Source of the DNA: Megascapheus bottae
Lineage: Eukaryota; Chordata; Mammalia; Rodentia; Geomyidae
Assembly (NCBI GenBank): GCA_024803745.1
Contig: JANJXV010000013.1
Coordinates: forward strand, 496,001-560,000
Length of the DNA stretch: 64,000 nt
Reading direction: 5' to 3'
Part shown: positions 1 to 10,859 of the stretch, in pieces
Numbering within the stretch: position 1 is the stretch's first letter
How the letters are laid out: the number at the start of each line of letters is the position of its first letter
Notes under the pieces: generated by a model
What the model saw: only the letters and a program-made list of their open reading frames with translations
Databases searched by the model: none
What the model was told of the DNA's origin: nothing
Made by a program: the position numbers and the translations under genes

Positions 1-48
1 TTCAAGTCCCAGGACTGGCAAAAAAAAAAAGAGAGAGAGAGAGAGACT
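1..48 (+). repeat. 3' end of a family A SINE
   Basis: Reads ttcaagtcccaggactggc, then an A run and a (GA)n tail. Its 5' part lies before the window. Confidence 0.8.
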
Positions 49-840
49 TCTCTGAAGAGGAAATAAGAATGGCTTATAGACACATGAGGAAATGCTCAAC
101 ATCTCTGGCCATGAAATAAATGCAAATCAAAACAACTTTGGGATTCCACCTCGCTCCAGTGAGAATGGCCATTATCAATAAATCTAATAACAACAGATGC
201 TTGAAGGGAACACGAGTACATTGCTGGTGGGAGTGTAAACTTCTTCAACCACTCTGGAAAGCAATATGGTAATTCCTCAAAGACTAAACATAGAGCTGCC
301 CTCTGACCCAGCAATCCCACTTGTTGGCATTTCCCCAATTGTCCAGAAACAAGAACATACTAAATTTACTAACACTATGATGTACATTGCATAATTATTC
401 ACCATAGCTAAGATAAGGAACCAACCCAGATGCCCCTCAGTAGATGATTGAATCAAGAAGATGTGGTACTTATACACAATGGAATTCTATGCTGCCATCA
501 GAAGGAATGACATCGCCCCATTTGCAAAGAAATGGAAAGACTTGGAAAAAATCATATTAAGTGAAGTAAGCCAGACCCAAAGGAACATAGGCTCAATGGT
601 TTCCCTCATTTATAATAATTAGCACACATTCAGGCCTCTCCTAGCAGAGGATCACAATAGCTGTGTACATAACATCATATACAATGAGACTAAATGATCT
701 CTAGGATATGGAAACATCTCAGAAAAATGTATAAGGAACTGATAAAAACATACCAATATCCAGACATGGAACTCCTCAAGGTAATAATGTGGCAATATTT
801 AGATGATCAGAAACTCACACTTTCACTATCCTATTAGGCA
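49..840 (+). mobile_element. 5'-truncated L1 3' end (end of ORF2 plus 3' UTR)
   Basis: Contains standard mammalian L1 ORF2-end phrases: atgctcaacatctctggcc, aaatgcaaatcaaaacaac, ttgctggtgggagtgtaaac, caaccactctggaaagcaat and acacaatggaattctatgct. Stops and frameshifts break the frame. The 3' limit is approximate. Confidence 0.85.
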
Positions 841-1444
841 CCAAAAAGATTTTGCTATTGTTCTTATGTTTTTTTAATGAAGAGTGGGATACTTTTTTTT
901 TTTCCTCCCAGAGTAGTCAACTGGTATAGGAGTATGAAAGATATCTCAGGGAATGTTTTTCTCCCACTTGCCCTCCCCTCCCCCCACCTTCTTGGTGGGT
1001 ATGTTTTTACAGTCAGGGTGTCTGAAGAGCTGACCTTTGTTCCTCTTTGTGTGAAAGGCCTTTATTGAATTGCACCAATGCATGTTTCTTGTAGTTAACA
1101 AACCCCTAGACAGACTGGTGGTTTTCAGGTTTTCACCAAGGCACATCTCCCCTCATCCTTCAATCCTTTTGGACTAGAATTAAATAACATATTAGATTCG
1201 GCCATTATGTTATTTTTTTTCTGGATACTTTTAGAGTAGGATCTAAATTTGTAAAGTCCCAGTGAGTGAGTTTGGGTAGTGATTTGCTTAATTTTTTTCC
1301 AACACTGCTTAAGAGAATCAACTACTTCGTGAAAAGTCTAAACTTTTCTTTGTTTCTTTGCAGGATTTGAAATGTGCACTAGCAAAGCAAGTTTGTTTTC
1401 AGTGCAATGTGCCAAGTTGCTTCTGAAAAATTGAAGAAAATAGA
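841..1444. other. No gene seen; T- and C-rich non-coding DNA
   Basis: May include the L1 3' UTR tail (C-rich run near 970-990). No coding sequence or clear SINE was recognised. Confidence 0.4.
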
Positions 1445-2098
1445 ACTCAAGGCCTGGGCACTATCCTTGGGCTTTCTGAAAGCTAGTGCTCTACCACTTG
1501 AGTCACAGCACCACTTTCAGCTTTGTCTGAGTATGTAGTAAAGAGAAATCAAACCCTGGGTGTTGTACATGCAAAAGTCTTAAATATGGGGATATATTGT
1601 GTAGTCTTATCCTGTGACAGGAGTAAGAGGTATAAAATGAAGAAAGAAAGATTCCATAAGAATAGAAGAATCTGGGGCCAGGAGCATAGCCTAGTGGTAG
1701 AGTGCTCACCTCACATACACTAAGTCCTAGGTTCGATTCCTTGGTATCACATGCTCAGAAAAAGCCAGAAGTGGTGCTGTGGCTCAAGTGGCAGAGTGCT
1801 TGAGCAAAAATGTCTCCAAAGACAATGCCCAGGCCCTAAGTTCAAGCCCCAAGACTAACAACAACAACAAAAAAATAGAAGAATCTTGGGTGGGAGTTTG
1901 GCTTAGTGGTAGAGTGCTCCCCTAGCATGCATGAACACCTGGGCTTGATTCCTCGGTACCACATACATAGAGCCAGAAGTGGTACCATGGTTTTTGTGGT
2001 AGAGCTCTAGCCCTGAGAAAGTCCAAAGACAGTGCTCAAACTCTGAGTTCAAGCCCCAGGACTGGCAAAAAAAAAAAAAAAAGAAGAAGAAGAAGAGA
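1445..2098. repeat. Three family A SINEs
   Basis: A minus-strand partial copy at 1445-1580, then two plus-strand full copies at 1676-1875 and 1886-2098. The last two are near-tandem, each ending in ttcaagccccaagact or ttcaagccccaggact plus an A-rich tail. Confidence 0.8.
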
Positions 2099-2899
2099 AG
2101 AATCTTATCCCATGATAGTGGGTTTCAACTACTTATCAGGAAATCATTACTATTTAGGCTACAAACCTAAGAAATCCATTCCCTTTTGGTCCTTGTAGGT
2201 GTGAGTCCTTGTTGGTCTTTATGCCCCAGCCTATGAATCCCAAGCTCATTGATTTTCCCATTTCTGGACTGATAGATAAACTTAACCAGTACAGAGGTGA
2301 GTGTCAGCCTGGTGTCAAGATTGCTTTGTAGAATTTGTTGAAACCTTTTCTGTGGGACATCTTTACTTTCTTAAATTTCATCTCACTGAATCTCTAGCTG
2401 GTCATTTGAAACCATACTAAGCATAATCCTATAATAATACACACAAAAAAACCCCCAAAACCCACAAACCTGAAATCTAGTTTCATAGTAAACATGATTT
2501 AAGCCTGTCATAAATAACTTTTGAGGAAATGGGAGTTTTTTGTTTGTTTGTTTGCTTTTGTCATGGGCTCTGAACTCTGGGCCTGGTGATGTCCCTGAGC
2601 TCTTCAGCTCAAGTTGGGAGGAGCCCAACTTATCCGAGATACTCAGCTTGGCAACGGAAGTGTGATGGTGCCCAGAGCCACTGGATCTCACAAGCATCAC
2701 GATGGAGGAGCCCAGGGTATGTCTCCAGGGTGCAGGCAAGCTACTTGTATCCTTTCTTTTGGATATGGGAGCCCGTTATTCATTGTTACCTGAGTGTTCC
2801 AGCCTGTCTTTTTCCTCCCAAATCTCAGTGGTGGGTGTAGATGGCCTTCTTACTTGCTCTGCAACTACCCATGTAGAATAGATCACTTTCCTTTTTTAC
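2099..2899. other. Mostly unassigned DNA with one SINE fragment
   Basis: A short minus-strand family B fragment is visible at about 2552-2620 (gaactctgggcctggtgatg, ctgagctcttcagctcaag). The open frames on both strands here show no family resemblance and are not called as genes. Confidence 0.4.
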
Positions 2900-3372
2900 A
2901 TTCCTTTCTAATCTTACCCCACTGTCCCATATCCAAGGCTCCCTCAGCCCCTTAAAGCCCTTTTCATTCTCTCCCAATTTTGCCTGAGGATCGAGTCTTT
3001 CTTAAGACACTTAATCTGTCTGGTTTACATCCTAAGTGGACAGGCCCTCATCAGGTCCTGCTGACCGCTCCCACTGCAGTTTAGCTCAAAGGACAGCCAC
3101 AGTGGTTTCTTCTGTCAAGAATAAAAAAGGCCCTGCTCTTGCCCCTTCTATGACTCCAAGGTGTCTCACATCCCTGAAGAAGATGGCACCCCTGCCTCTT
3201 AACACTTCTTTTGAATTTCATCCAAGGACACATATGCACTACCATGGAACTGTTACTGCTCCTTCTGGACAGACAGCATCCCTGCCTTCTTCCCTCAATG
3301 TCGACGCCCCTTGTCATCAGGAAGTAACCAGAAAGAGTCAGTGCCCCTTTACAACTATCAGAAGGTGGGAAT
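2900..3372 (+). mobile_element. Possible 3' internal remnant of an endogenous retrovirus
   Basis: This non-SINE sequence lies directly upstream of an LTR-like unit and ends in a purine tract (agaaggtggga) just before a TG start, as a polypurine tract would. A 113-codon plus-strand frame at 3036-3377 is not recognisable. Assignment rests on position only. Confidence 0.35.
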
Positions 3373-3690
3373 GTTAGGTCAGACTGGAAGAAATGACTTC
3401 TTCCCTTGGCTCTCTCCCCCTGTGCCCTGAAAAATCCCGGCCTAGCACCTGTAACCCTGGCAACTGGCATGCCTGGGGGCAGTGGGAGGTCCCCACTGAG
3501 GTATTTCCACATCCTCTGAGATCACATCCACTTCCGCTGTGTCTATACCCCTCCCCCCCTATATAATCGCTCACTTCTCTCCCTAAGCCCTCTTGCTTGC
3601 CCGACTCCATCTTGGGTGCCAGGAGTCTGCTCTTTCCTCTTGTAATAAACCCTCTTCTCCTGAGCTGCATGGAGTTTCCTTTCAGCAGAC
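3373..3690 (+). mobile_element. Endogenous retroviral LTR (ERV1-like), probably degraded
   Basis: Begins tgttaggtcagactggaag and has a TATA-like ctatataatc at about 3558 followed by cttgtaataaaccctcttct, a typical LTR R-region poly(A) signal. The end is drawn near tttcctttca. Class is inferred from layout. Confidence 0.55.
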
Positions 3691-3694
3691 CTTA

Positions 3695-3868
3695 CATTTT
3701 CTACTATAAAAGCTATGCTAATTCTGTACTCGGGGCCTCCAAACGTCACTGGTTTCTAAGGCGTGGAAGACCAAGCTTGAGCTTGCTAATAAATGGCTCT
3801 TTGTTGCTTGCATTGGTTGTGGACTCTGGTGGTCTTACAGGGAGGTTGTGAACTTTGGGCACAACACT
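3695..3868 (+). mobile_element. R-U5 part of a second LTR type, fused to the preceding LTR
   Basis: From the TATA box (ctataaaagctatgctaatt) through gctaataaatggctctttg to actttgggcacaaca it closely matches 32200-32367. The sequence upstream of the TATA box differs completely between the two copies. Confidence 0.7.
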
Positions 3869-3955
3869 TGCTTCCAGGACAATTTTTTTTTTTTAGGAAT
3901 CTTAATATTCTTTTCCAGATCGCTCACTATTGAAGTGGAAAATTGAGCTCATTTT

Positions 3956-6200
3956 CAACCAGTAGCAGTGGCTCATGCCTGTAATCCTAACTACTCAGGA
4001 GGCTGAGATCTGAGGATCAAGGTTTAAAGCTAGACCGAGCACTAAAGACTGTGACTATTTTCTCCATTTACGCTCTAGAAAATGGAAAGTGGGGCTTGGC
4101 TCAAGGGTAAGGTAGTAGCCTGGAGCTGAAGAGCTCTGGGATAGCACCCAGGCCAAGTTCAAGCCCCATGACCCTTCCCCCACCCCCCCCCAAAAAAAAA
4201 CCCCAATGAGCTCATTTACTAATCCAATCACTCTGCCCTTTAAAGAATTTGCCCAGTGGGATATATATAGGTCTGGAGGTCCTGTGTCATCTGAAATAAA
4301 ATGGCAATAGGGAAGATTGTGGAGATCCCTTTTACATAGTTTTATTTCCTTCTAAGCAGTCAGAGGAAGAGGAAGTACAGTCTGTGGAAGCAGAATGTGC
4401 ATTCCTTCCCTTAAACTTAACCCTCTCAGACAGCCACCAATTTCCTCTCCCCCCTGAACATTCCCCTCCTTTTCATATTAGGCAGCCATTTTCGTTTGTT
4501 TTCCTTTTCCCTATGAGAATTTTTCTTTTCTTTTTTTTTTTTTTTTGCCAGTCCTGGGCTTGAGCTCAGGGCCTGAGCACTGTCCTTGGGCTTTCTCAAG
4601 ACTAGAGCTCTACCACTTGAGCCACAGCACCATTTCTGGCTTTTTTCTATGTATGTGGTACCAAGGAATCGAACCCGGGTCTTCATGCATGCTAGGCAAG
4701 CACTTTAACCAGTAGGCCAAACTCCCGGCCCCCTATGAGAATTTTTCTTCTGCTCCCCTGGTGATGGGAAAACCAAAGATTTCCTTCTTACATTATCTTA
4801 ATTCCCTTAGCCATGAGAAGGAAGTCTGCTAAGAAATAGGATGAATGTGCTGACTACCCCATTCCTAATTCTGTCCATTTTCCACCACCATTTTTTTCCA
4901 CCTCTGCCTACACTTTTCCTACCCACAATCTTTGTCTAATTTTGTGTCTTCTATCTCCTTTGGAGAATGGGCTTGTTGGGCTTCTGTGATTTTGCAAACC
5001 CAGAGAGTTCTGGAGCCAGTACTTCAGGCCTAAAGACTAGAAGGAAATCTATGGGAGGCTACCAATTTTTCCTTATTTCTATGTCTTCCTTTCTGTCTCT
5101 CTTAAGACAGAAGAGAGTCATAGGTTCCTTCCACCAGCGGAGAATCTAACATATTCCACCACCATTTGATAGGCCTTAATCTTCATCTGGCATTTTCAGA
5201 GGAACTGAGAATTTTGGCAAGGCAAAATCTCACAGAAGGGACTTGCAATGGAAAGAAAGGCAAGAAGGATTGAGCTTGCGGTAGGCAATATCCCCATGTA
5301 TTACAGTTCTAAAAATACAATTCTCATTACAAAACAGGCTTCTTTGTAAGATGAAGGTAATTCTTGTCAAGGTGGTAATGATGTCAAGCAACCATTTCTT
5401 TTTTTTTTTTGAGAGGGGGAAGTCCTAGGGTTTGAACTCAGGGCTTGAACACTGTCCTTGGGCTTTCTCAAGGCTAGAGCTCTACTACCACTGGAGCCAC
5501 AGCAACCACTTCCGGCTTTTTCTGTGTATGTAGAATCCAGGTCTTCATGCATGCTAGGCAAGCACTCTACCACTAGGCCAAACTACTGGTACCCCCAAGC
5601 AACCACTTTGACAGGAACTGAGATACTAAGGCCTGCAATTTCCTTTTTTTTTTTTTCAATATACATGCTTTGCTTCCAATTTCGTCAGCATTTGAAAATA
5701 AGCAGAAGCTCATGCTCTAAAGAAGACCTTAAATAAGAAAGAGGTGTTTTGGGGGCCTGAAGTTTGGCCTAGCAGTAGAGTGTTTGCTTGGCATGCACAA
5801 AGACCCAGGTTCAATTCCTCAGTACCACATACATAGGAAAAGCCGGAAGTGGTGTTGAGGCTCAAGCGGTACCCAGATCAATGTTCTCCTAGGAATTTTA
5901 GTGTTTCTTCAGAGTCTTCCCAACTGAGCTGGAGAAGGGGTTAATGTAGTACTCGTATCTCTTTTCCCCTTAAAAAATATAGAGCCAGGGCTGGGCACTG
6001 TAGCTACTCAGGAGACTGAGATTTGAGGATCTCAGTTCAAAGCCAGCTGGGGCACTAAAGTCTGTGAGACTCTTATCTCCAATTAACCACCAGAAAACCA
6101 GAAGTGGTGCTGTGGCTCAAGGGGTATGGCAGATAGCCTTGAGCTAAAGAGCACAGGGACAACACCCAGGCCCAGAGTTCAAGTTCTGTGACGAACCAAT
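3956..6200. repeat. SINE cluster
   Basis: Copies: B plus 3956-4201; A minus 4530-4733; A minus 5398-5596; A plus partial 5751-5873; B plus 5986-6200. The intervening stretches 4202-4529, 4734-5397 and 5597-5750 hold no recognisable gene. Confidence 0.75.
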
Positions 6201-6201
6201 A

Positions 6202-6305
6202 TATACATATATATGTGTGCGTATGCGTGTGTGTGTGTGTGTGTGTATGTAGAGAGAGAGAGAGGGAGAGACAGAGAGAGACAGACAGAAGGAGAGAGAG
6301 AGTGT
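6202..6305. repeat. Compound microsatellite (TA)(TG)(AG)
   Basis: Alternating tatatacata, then gtgtgtgtgt, then a gagaga run. It forms the variable tail of the preceding family B SINE. Confidence 0.9.
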
Positions 6306-7309
6306 GCCAAGGGTATAGAGCTAGGAGACTTTTGTCATCTGAATCAAAGTAGAAAATGAGAAGACTTTAGATTCTCCCTCTTACGTTAATCTGTTCTCTT
6401 CTAAGCTGTAAGAAGGAGCTATCTCTGTTGGAGGAAACTCAACACTTTCAGTCAACCACTTATTTTTACCCACCACAAACACTCCTTCCTTTCCCTTCCC
6501 TATTTTCATTTATTTTTCTTTTCCCTGTGAGAATTTTCCTTTGGCTTTCCTGGTGCCAGAGAAAGTGAGGATGCCGCTCTTAGGTTGATGTGATTCTTCT
6601 AGTCTTAGATGGAAGTCTCTGCTTACCTCACCTTTCCCATTTCCCACATCCATCCCTGTTGTTCTCCCCCAGTCCTACTCATTTTGTTTTGTTTTGTGTG
6701 GGTCTTGGGGCTTGAATTTGGCCTCGCTGTCCCTGAGCTCCTCAGCTCAAGGCTACTGCCCTACCCTTGGGCCAAGCTCCACTTCCCGTTTTCTGGAGGA
6801 AATTAATTGCAGATAAGAGTCTCAGGTCCTTTTGAGCCTGGGCTGGCTCTGAACCTTGACCCTCAGATCTCAACCTCCAGAGTTGCTAGGATTATTGGAG
6901 TGAGCCACCGCACCGCTCCATCCTACACTTTCTAATCTCACTCTCCATCTCCTCTTTCTTTTGACAATTTGCTTCTTCAGCAAATTCACCGGTTTGGCAA
7001 AACCAGTGCATTGCAAGACTGGTATACAAAGACAGCTTATCACAACAATGAAAACAGTTCACTAAAACACAGCATATCAGATATTGGGAGACACAAGATC
7101 TCATAAGCAAATTGGAGAAAATATTTTTTTGTTATTTTTTTCTGTTTAGTTTATATATACCATCTACAACGATGACTAGGCTTCCTTAGGCCTAGTATAT
7201 GCTTAATTCTCCCTCTACTTTTTTGATTGCCCTATTTTCTATTTCTCCATTTTATTATTTTACTTAATTTTTTGTTTTTAGATTTAATTTTATTTATATA
7301 TTTCAATTT

Positions 7310-7359
<50 letters not shown>

Positions 7360-8091
7360 GGTTGTGAGACTTGAACTCTGGGCCTGGCACTGTCCCTGAG
7401 CTCTTCAGCTCAAGGCTACAGCCCTACCCGTAGAGCCATAGGGTCATTTCAAGGTTTTCTGGTGGTTAATTGGAGATGAGAATATCATGGACTTTTGTGC
7501 TCTGGCTAGTTTTGAACCATGATCCTTAGAGCTCAGCCTCCTGAGTAGCTAGAATTACAGATGTGAGCCATTGGCACTTGGCCAATTTTTACTTTTTACT
7601 TTTTTTAAAAAAATATTTTATATATGAATATTCTCCCAGTTTTACCTTTCTTTCCTTTACTGTTCTATTCTTATTTGCTCCTTGCTTTATTTTTCATTAT
7701 AGTTTTCATTTCACTTAAATTTATTTTCTTTATTTCTGGTCCTTCTCTCCTTCCTTTTCCTTATTCTTGTCTGTGAGTCAGATGTTATTTGTTTTCATTA
7801 TGACTAATCCTAACTGGCCATTCTGTTATCTTTTCAGTTCAGATTAATCCTTAAGGACAGATTTGCTTACTGGCTACAACTGTATATAATTTTTCTTGCA
7901 CCACAATACCACTTCCCAAACAAAGAAAGGGGAAAGCCTAAATAGAATTTAAAACCTCTGATTTAAAGTCAGTGTGATCATAACACTCTCGGTTGGTTGT
8001 TGACTTTAAATAGTGTTCTTTGGTGACATTGGATTTGTTTTTTATCTTTTCCAAATGAGCAGAACAATCATAGAAAAACAAGAAAAATGGC
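6306..8091. repeat. SINEs and AT-rich DNA
   Basis: B minus at 6668-6920. A (TA)n run at about 7309-7356 directly abuts a B minus copy at 7357-7582. The 7583-7900 stretch is T-rich with no coding signal, and 6921-7308 is unassigned. Confidence 0.65.
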
Positions 8092-8097
8092 AAGTCA

Positions 8098-8540
8098 TGG
8101 AACTTCAGTTCCCACAGAAAATAATCAGGCAATAGAGAAGTCACTGAAGGATGCAGAAGATAGTTCAATTTTTTTTTTTTTTTTTGTGGGGCTTGAACTC
8201 TGCCTGGGCGCTGTCCCTGAGCTCTTCAACTCAAGGCTACCCTAGAGCCAAGCCCCACTTCCTGTTTTCTAGAGGTTAATTGGAGATAAGAGTCTCAGGC
8301 CCTTGTGTGCTGAGGCTGGCTTTTGTACCTGGCTGGGTACAAAATGCTCTTAAAACACTTCTGATACCTTGGCTTAATGAAAATATAGAAAGTCTGAATG
8401 AGGTTATGCATGAGCATGACGAAACTAATCAAATACTATTAAAAGAATTTGTGGAATTAACAGACAGCTAAATGAATTCCTAGAGAAGCAAAAGGAGTCC
8501 AGTAAGAGACATAGAAAATCAAATTTAAAAAAGTAAAGAG
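8098..8540 (+). pseudogene. Unidentified coiled-coil protein retro-pseudogene, split by a SINE
   Basis: An ATG in good context at about 8092-8094 opens MASHGTSVPTENNQAIEK and then SLKDAEDSS. A minus-strand family B SINE interrupts it (8168-8334). Beyond the SINE another frame reads LNENIESLNEVMHEHDE, TNQILLKEFVELTD, then after a one-base loss (about 8468) LNEFLEKQKESSKRHRKS and NLKK. The second part is Leu/Glu/Lys heptad-like, as in a coiled coil. The pieces look like one broken open reading frame without introns. I do not recognise the parent gene. Its existence as a gene copy is inferred from coherent amphipathic coding sequence, so confidence is modest. Confidence 0.45.
8168..8334 (-). repeat. 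Family B SINE inserted in the coiled-coil pseudogene
   Basis: Starts with a T run, then ggggcttgaactctgcc, ctgagctcttcaactcaagg and ggttaattggagataagagt, ending in the truncated B1-like head near ggctggcttttgtacctgg. Confidence 0.8.
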
Positions 8541-9245
8541 AGAGCCGGGCACAGTGGGAGGAGGAGAGGGAGAGGGAGAGAGAAAAATGAGAATATAACA
8601 AAATAACAATCAAATAACATTAAATATAAAGATTCATCTTTTCAAGGGTAAAAGTCAGTTTGTAACAAAATAAAAACTCAGATCATTTACTGATTTTAGA
8701 TTGGTAAGATAGCAAGAGCTCCCCCTTCTCTATATTGGGTCTTACCTGAGGAATGTATCCATAGTATCTATTGTAGAAATAATGATGTAAATTCAGTGAG
8801 TAGTCCTAAAAGGTCAGGATTTCTAAGATGGGCAGAAACAATCCTCAAAACTCTCCCCAGCAAGTCTCATCTACTTCTCTGAGGAAGAAGCTTAGCTCCT
8901 TGTAGGCTTTCTTCTATTCAGTCACTGACAGTCACACCTATCTCTTCAAATTGACTATAGAGTTGAGTCTAAGCTAGATGTTAATATGGGTAAATTAGAT
9001 CTTGTTTAGAATTCTTGAAAAATAGGTGAAGGTAAAACAAATGTGCAAACTCCAAACTTCAGTATACATTCTGAGTAAAGCTCAGGTGAGGTATGTAAAC
9101 TGTGTTTGAAATCAAACTCATAAATCCATGTTTGTACCATTCTATAGTTCAAAAAGCAACACAACAAAGCACAAAGCACACTGGGCAAGCACTCTACTGC
9201 TAGGCCAAACTCCCTGCCCTTCTGCTCTCCTTTATAAAAAGAAAA

Positions 9246-9251
9246 AGTATA

Positions 9252-9293
<42 letters not shown>

Positions 9294-9356
9294 TATCTAT
9301 GTGTATATATATATATATATACACACATACACACATATATCTATGTGTATATATGC
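9246..9356. repeat. TA/AC/GT microsatellite
   Basis: Interleaved (ta)n, (ac)n and gtgtatatat blocks over about 110 bases. A family A head fragment (caagcactctactgctaggc) lies just before it at 9182-9220. The rest of 8541-9245 is unassigned. Confidence 0.9.
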
Positions 9357-9452
9357 AGCCAGCATTCTAGTCTGCATGATCATTTTGTACGTTCCCTGAT
9401 GATAAAAAAAAATATGAATGGTTCTTGGCTAAAAAATGCCCCTACCCCCCTC

Positions 9453-9895
9453 TGCTTGGTTTTTCATTCCCTGCTCCTCTTTTCCCTCTCCTCCTCTCCT
9501 GCTGGGAGTCAGGCTGGCCCATGAATCTGCATCACTGAGTAAGATAACCACACAAAGAAATGAGCTGTCTTGTATGACGCCTTGCCTATGAACTTTAAGC
9601 TATAAAGTCAGTATGGTGAATCACTTTCTGCAGAGATTTGATTATCATTATGTACAAATGTGTTATTGCTTTATCACTCTCTGCTGAGACCTGATTATCA
9701 ATGTAACACTTGACAGGTTCTTGTTTTGTAGTAACTATATAAGACCGGAACGGGAAATAAACGACCGCTGCAGACTTAAGTTTACAGCCTTAGGCTGTAG
9801 CCCTCCCGACCACATCTAGTACTTGTCTTTTCCTTTTCTTTTCTCATCTCACCTCCTAATCAGGTATCCTGCCTTACTGCCAGCTGGTTTCGGCA
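9453..9895 (+). mobile_element. Solo LTR with 5-bp target-site duplication
   Basis: A 443-bp unit starts TGCTTGG and ends CGGCA. It is flanked on both sides by ccctc (9448-9452 and 9896-9900). Inside it has a TATA box (taactatataagaccgg, about 9733) and a poly(A) signal in gggaaataaacgaccgctg. No gag, pol or env is present. The class cannot be fixed by eye. Confidence 0.75.
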
Positions 9896-9907
9896 CCCTC
9901 CTACTCC

Positions 9908-10275
9908 TAAGGCTTGAACCCAGGGCCTGGACACTGTTCCCAGATTCCTTCACTCAAGGCTACTACTCTACCATTTGGCTTTTGATGGCTAATTGGAAAT
10001 AAGTCTCATAGACTTTCCTGTCCAGGAATCTCCTAACTGTGATCCTATAGGCTATGCAGGAGGCTGAGGCTGAGGATTGTGGTTTGAAGCCAGTTCAGGC
10101 CCTAATGCTGGCACAAAAACACATCGGCCCAGGTACACACAGAGAACACGTACAACGTAAGAAATAATGTAACTGACCGCGCAGTAGTAGCTCAGGCCTG
10201 TATTCCTAGCTACCCAGAAGGCTGAGATCTGAGGATCAAGGTTCAATGCCAGCCCAGGCACAAAAGAAGCTGAGA

Positions 10276-10314
<39 letters not shown>

Positions 10315-10620
10315 CAGTCTGGGCTTGAGCTCAGAGCTTGAGCAATATCCTTGGACTTTGTCTCTAACACTACAGCTCTACCTCAGCACAACTCCTGGCT
10401 TTTTTCTATGTACGTGGTACCGGGGAATTGAACCCTAGTCTTCGTGCATGCTAGGCAAGCACTCTACTACTAGGCTAAACTCCTGGCCAAGAACCTGAGA
10501 CTCCTATCTCCAATTAACCTCTAGAAAAGGGGAAGGGGAGTTTGGCTCAAAGGTAGGGTGACAGCCTTGAGTTAGAGTTCAGGGATAGTGCCCAGTCGGA
10601 GATCAAGCCCCATGACCCAC

Positions 10621-10672
<52 letters not shown>
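9908..10672. repeat. SINE complex with a nested insertion
   Basis: An old B minus copy (9908-10060) and a family B head fragment precede a plus-strand B copy (about 10170-10672). A minus-strand family A copy with a (GT)n tail interrupts that copy. The complex ends in a long (GA)n run at 10625-10672. Confidence 0.75.
10278..10488 (-). mobile_element. Family A SINE nested in family B, with 14-bp target duplication
   Basis: The insert is flanked by aagaagctgagact (10264-10277) and aagaacctgagact (10489-10502), one mismatch in 14. Its 3' tail on the minus strand is AAAA-free (AC)n, seen as (GT)n on the plus strand. Confidence 0.8.
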
Positions 10673-10673
<1 letters not shown>

Positions 10674-10704
10674 ACATAACAAAATAGGCATTTTTATAAT
10701 GTAA

Positions 10705-10710
10705 TTTATT
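10705..10710 (-). terminator. UBTFL1: Candidate UBTFL1 poly(A) signal AATAAA
   Basis: AATAAA lies on the transcript strand about 150 bases past the UBTFL1 stop, in AT-rich sequence (AAATAAATTACATT). A (CT)n run follows on the same strand. No other AATAAA lies nearer the stop. Confidence 0.5.
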
Positions 10711-10859
10711 TTAAATGCAGGTGACAGCACATTTTCATGGTTCTTAACAAACATCCCTTCCACCCCTCAAAAAGATTCTTACTATTTCACACAAAAGCTT
10801 TAGACATAGAAAGAAAACAGGTGTTAACAATGGTCAACCATTTGGTGTCATCACCAAGT

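Noticed and set aside
3036..3512. Overlapping 113- and 143-codon frames on opposite strands
   Set aside because: No recognisable domain in either. They lie in a probable retroviral remnant and LTR, and the two strands are both open by chance.
9006..9524. Frames rich in Tyr-Ile repeats
   Set aside because: They are translations of the TA/AC/GT microsatellite at 9246-9356.
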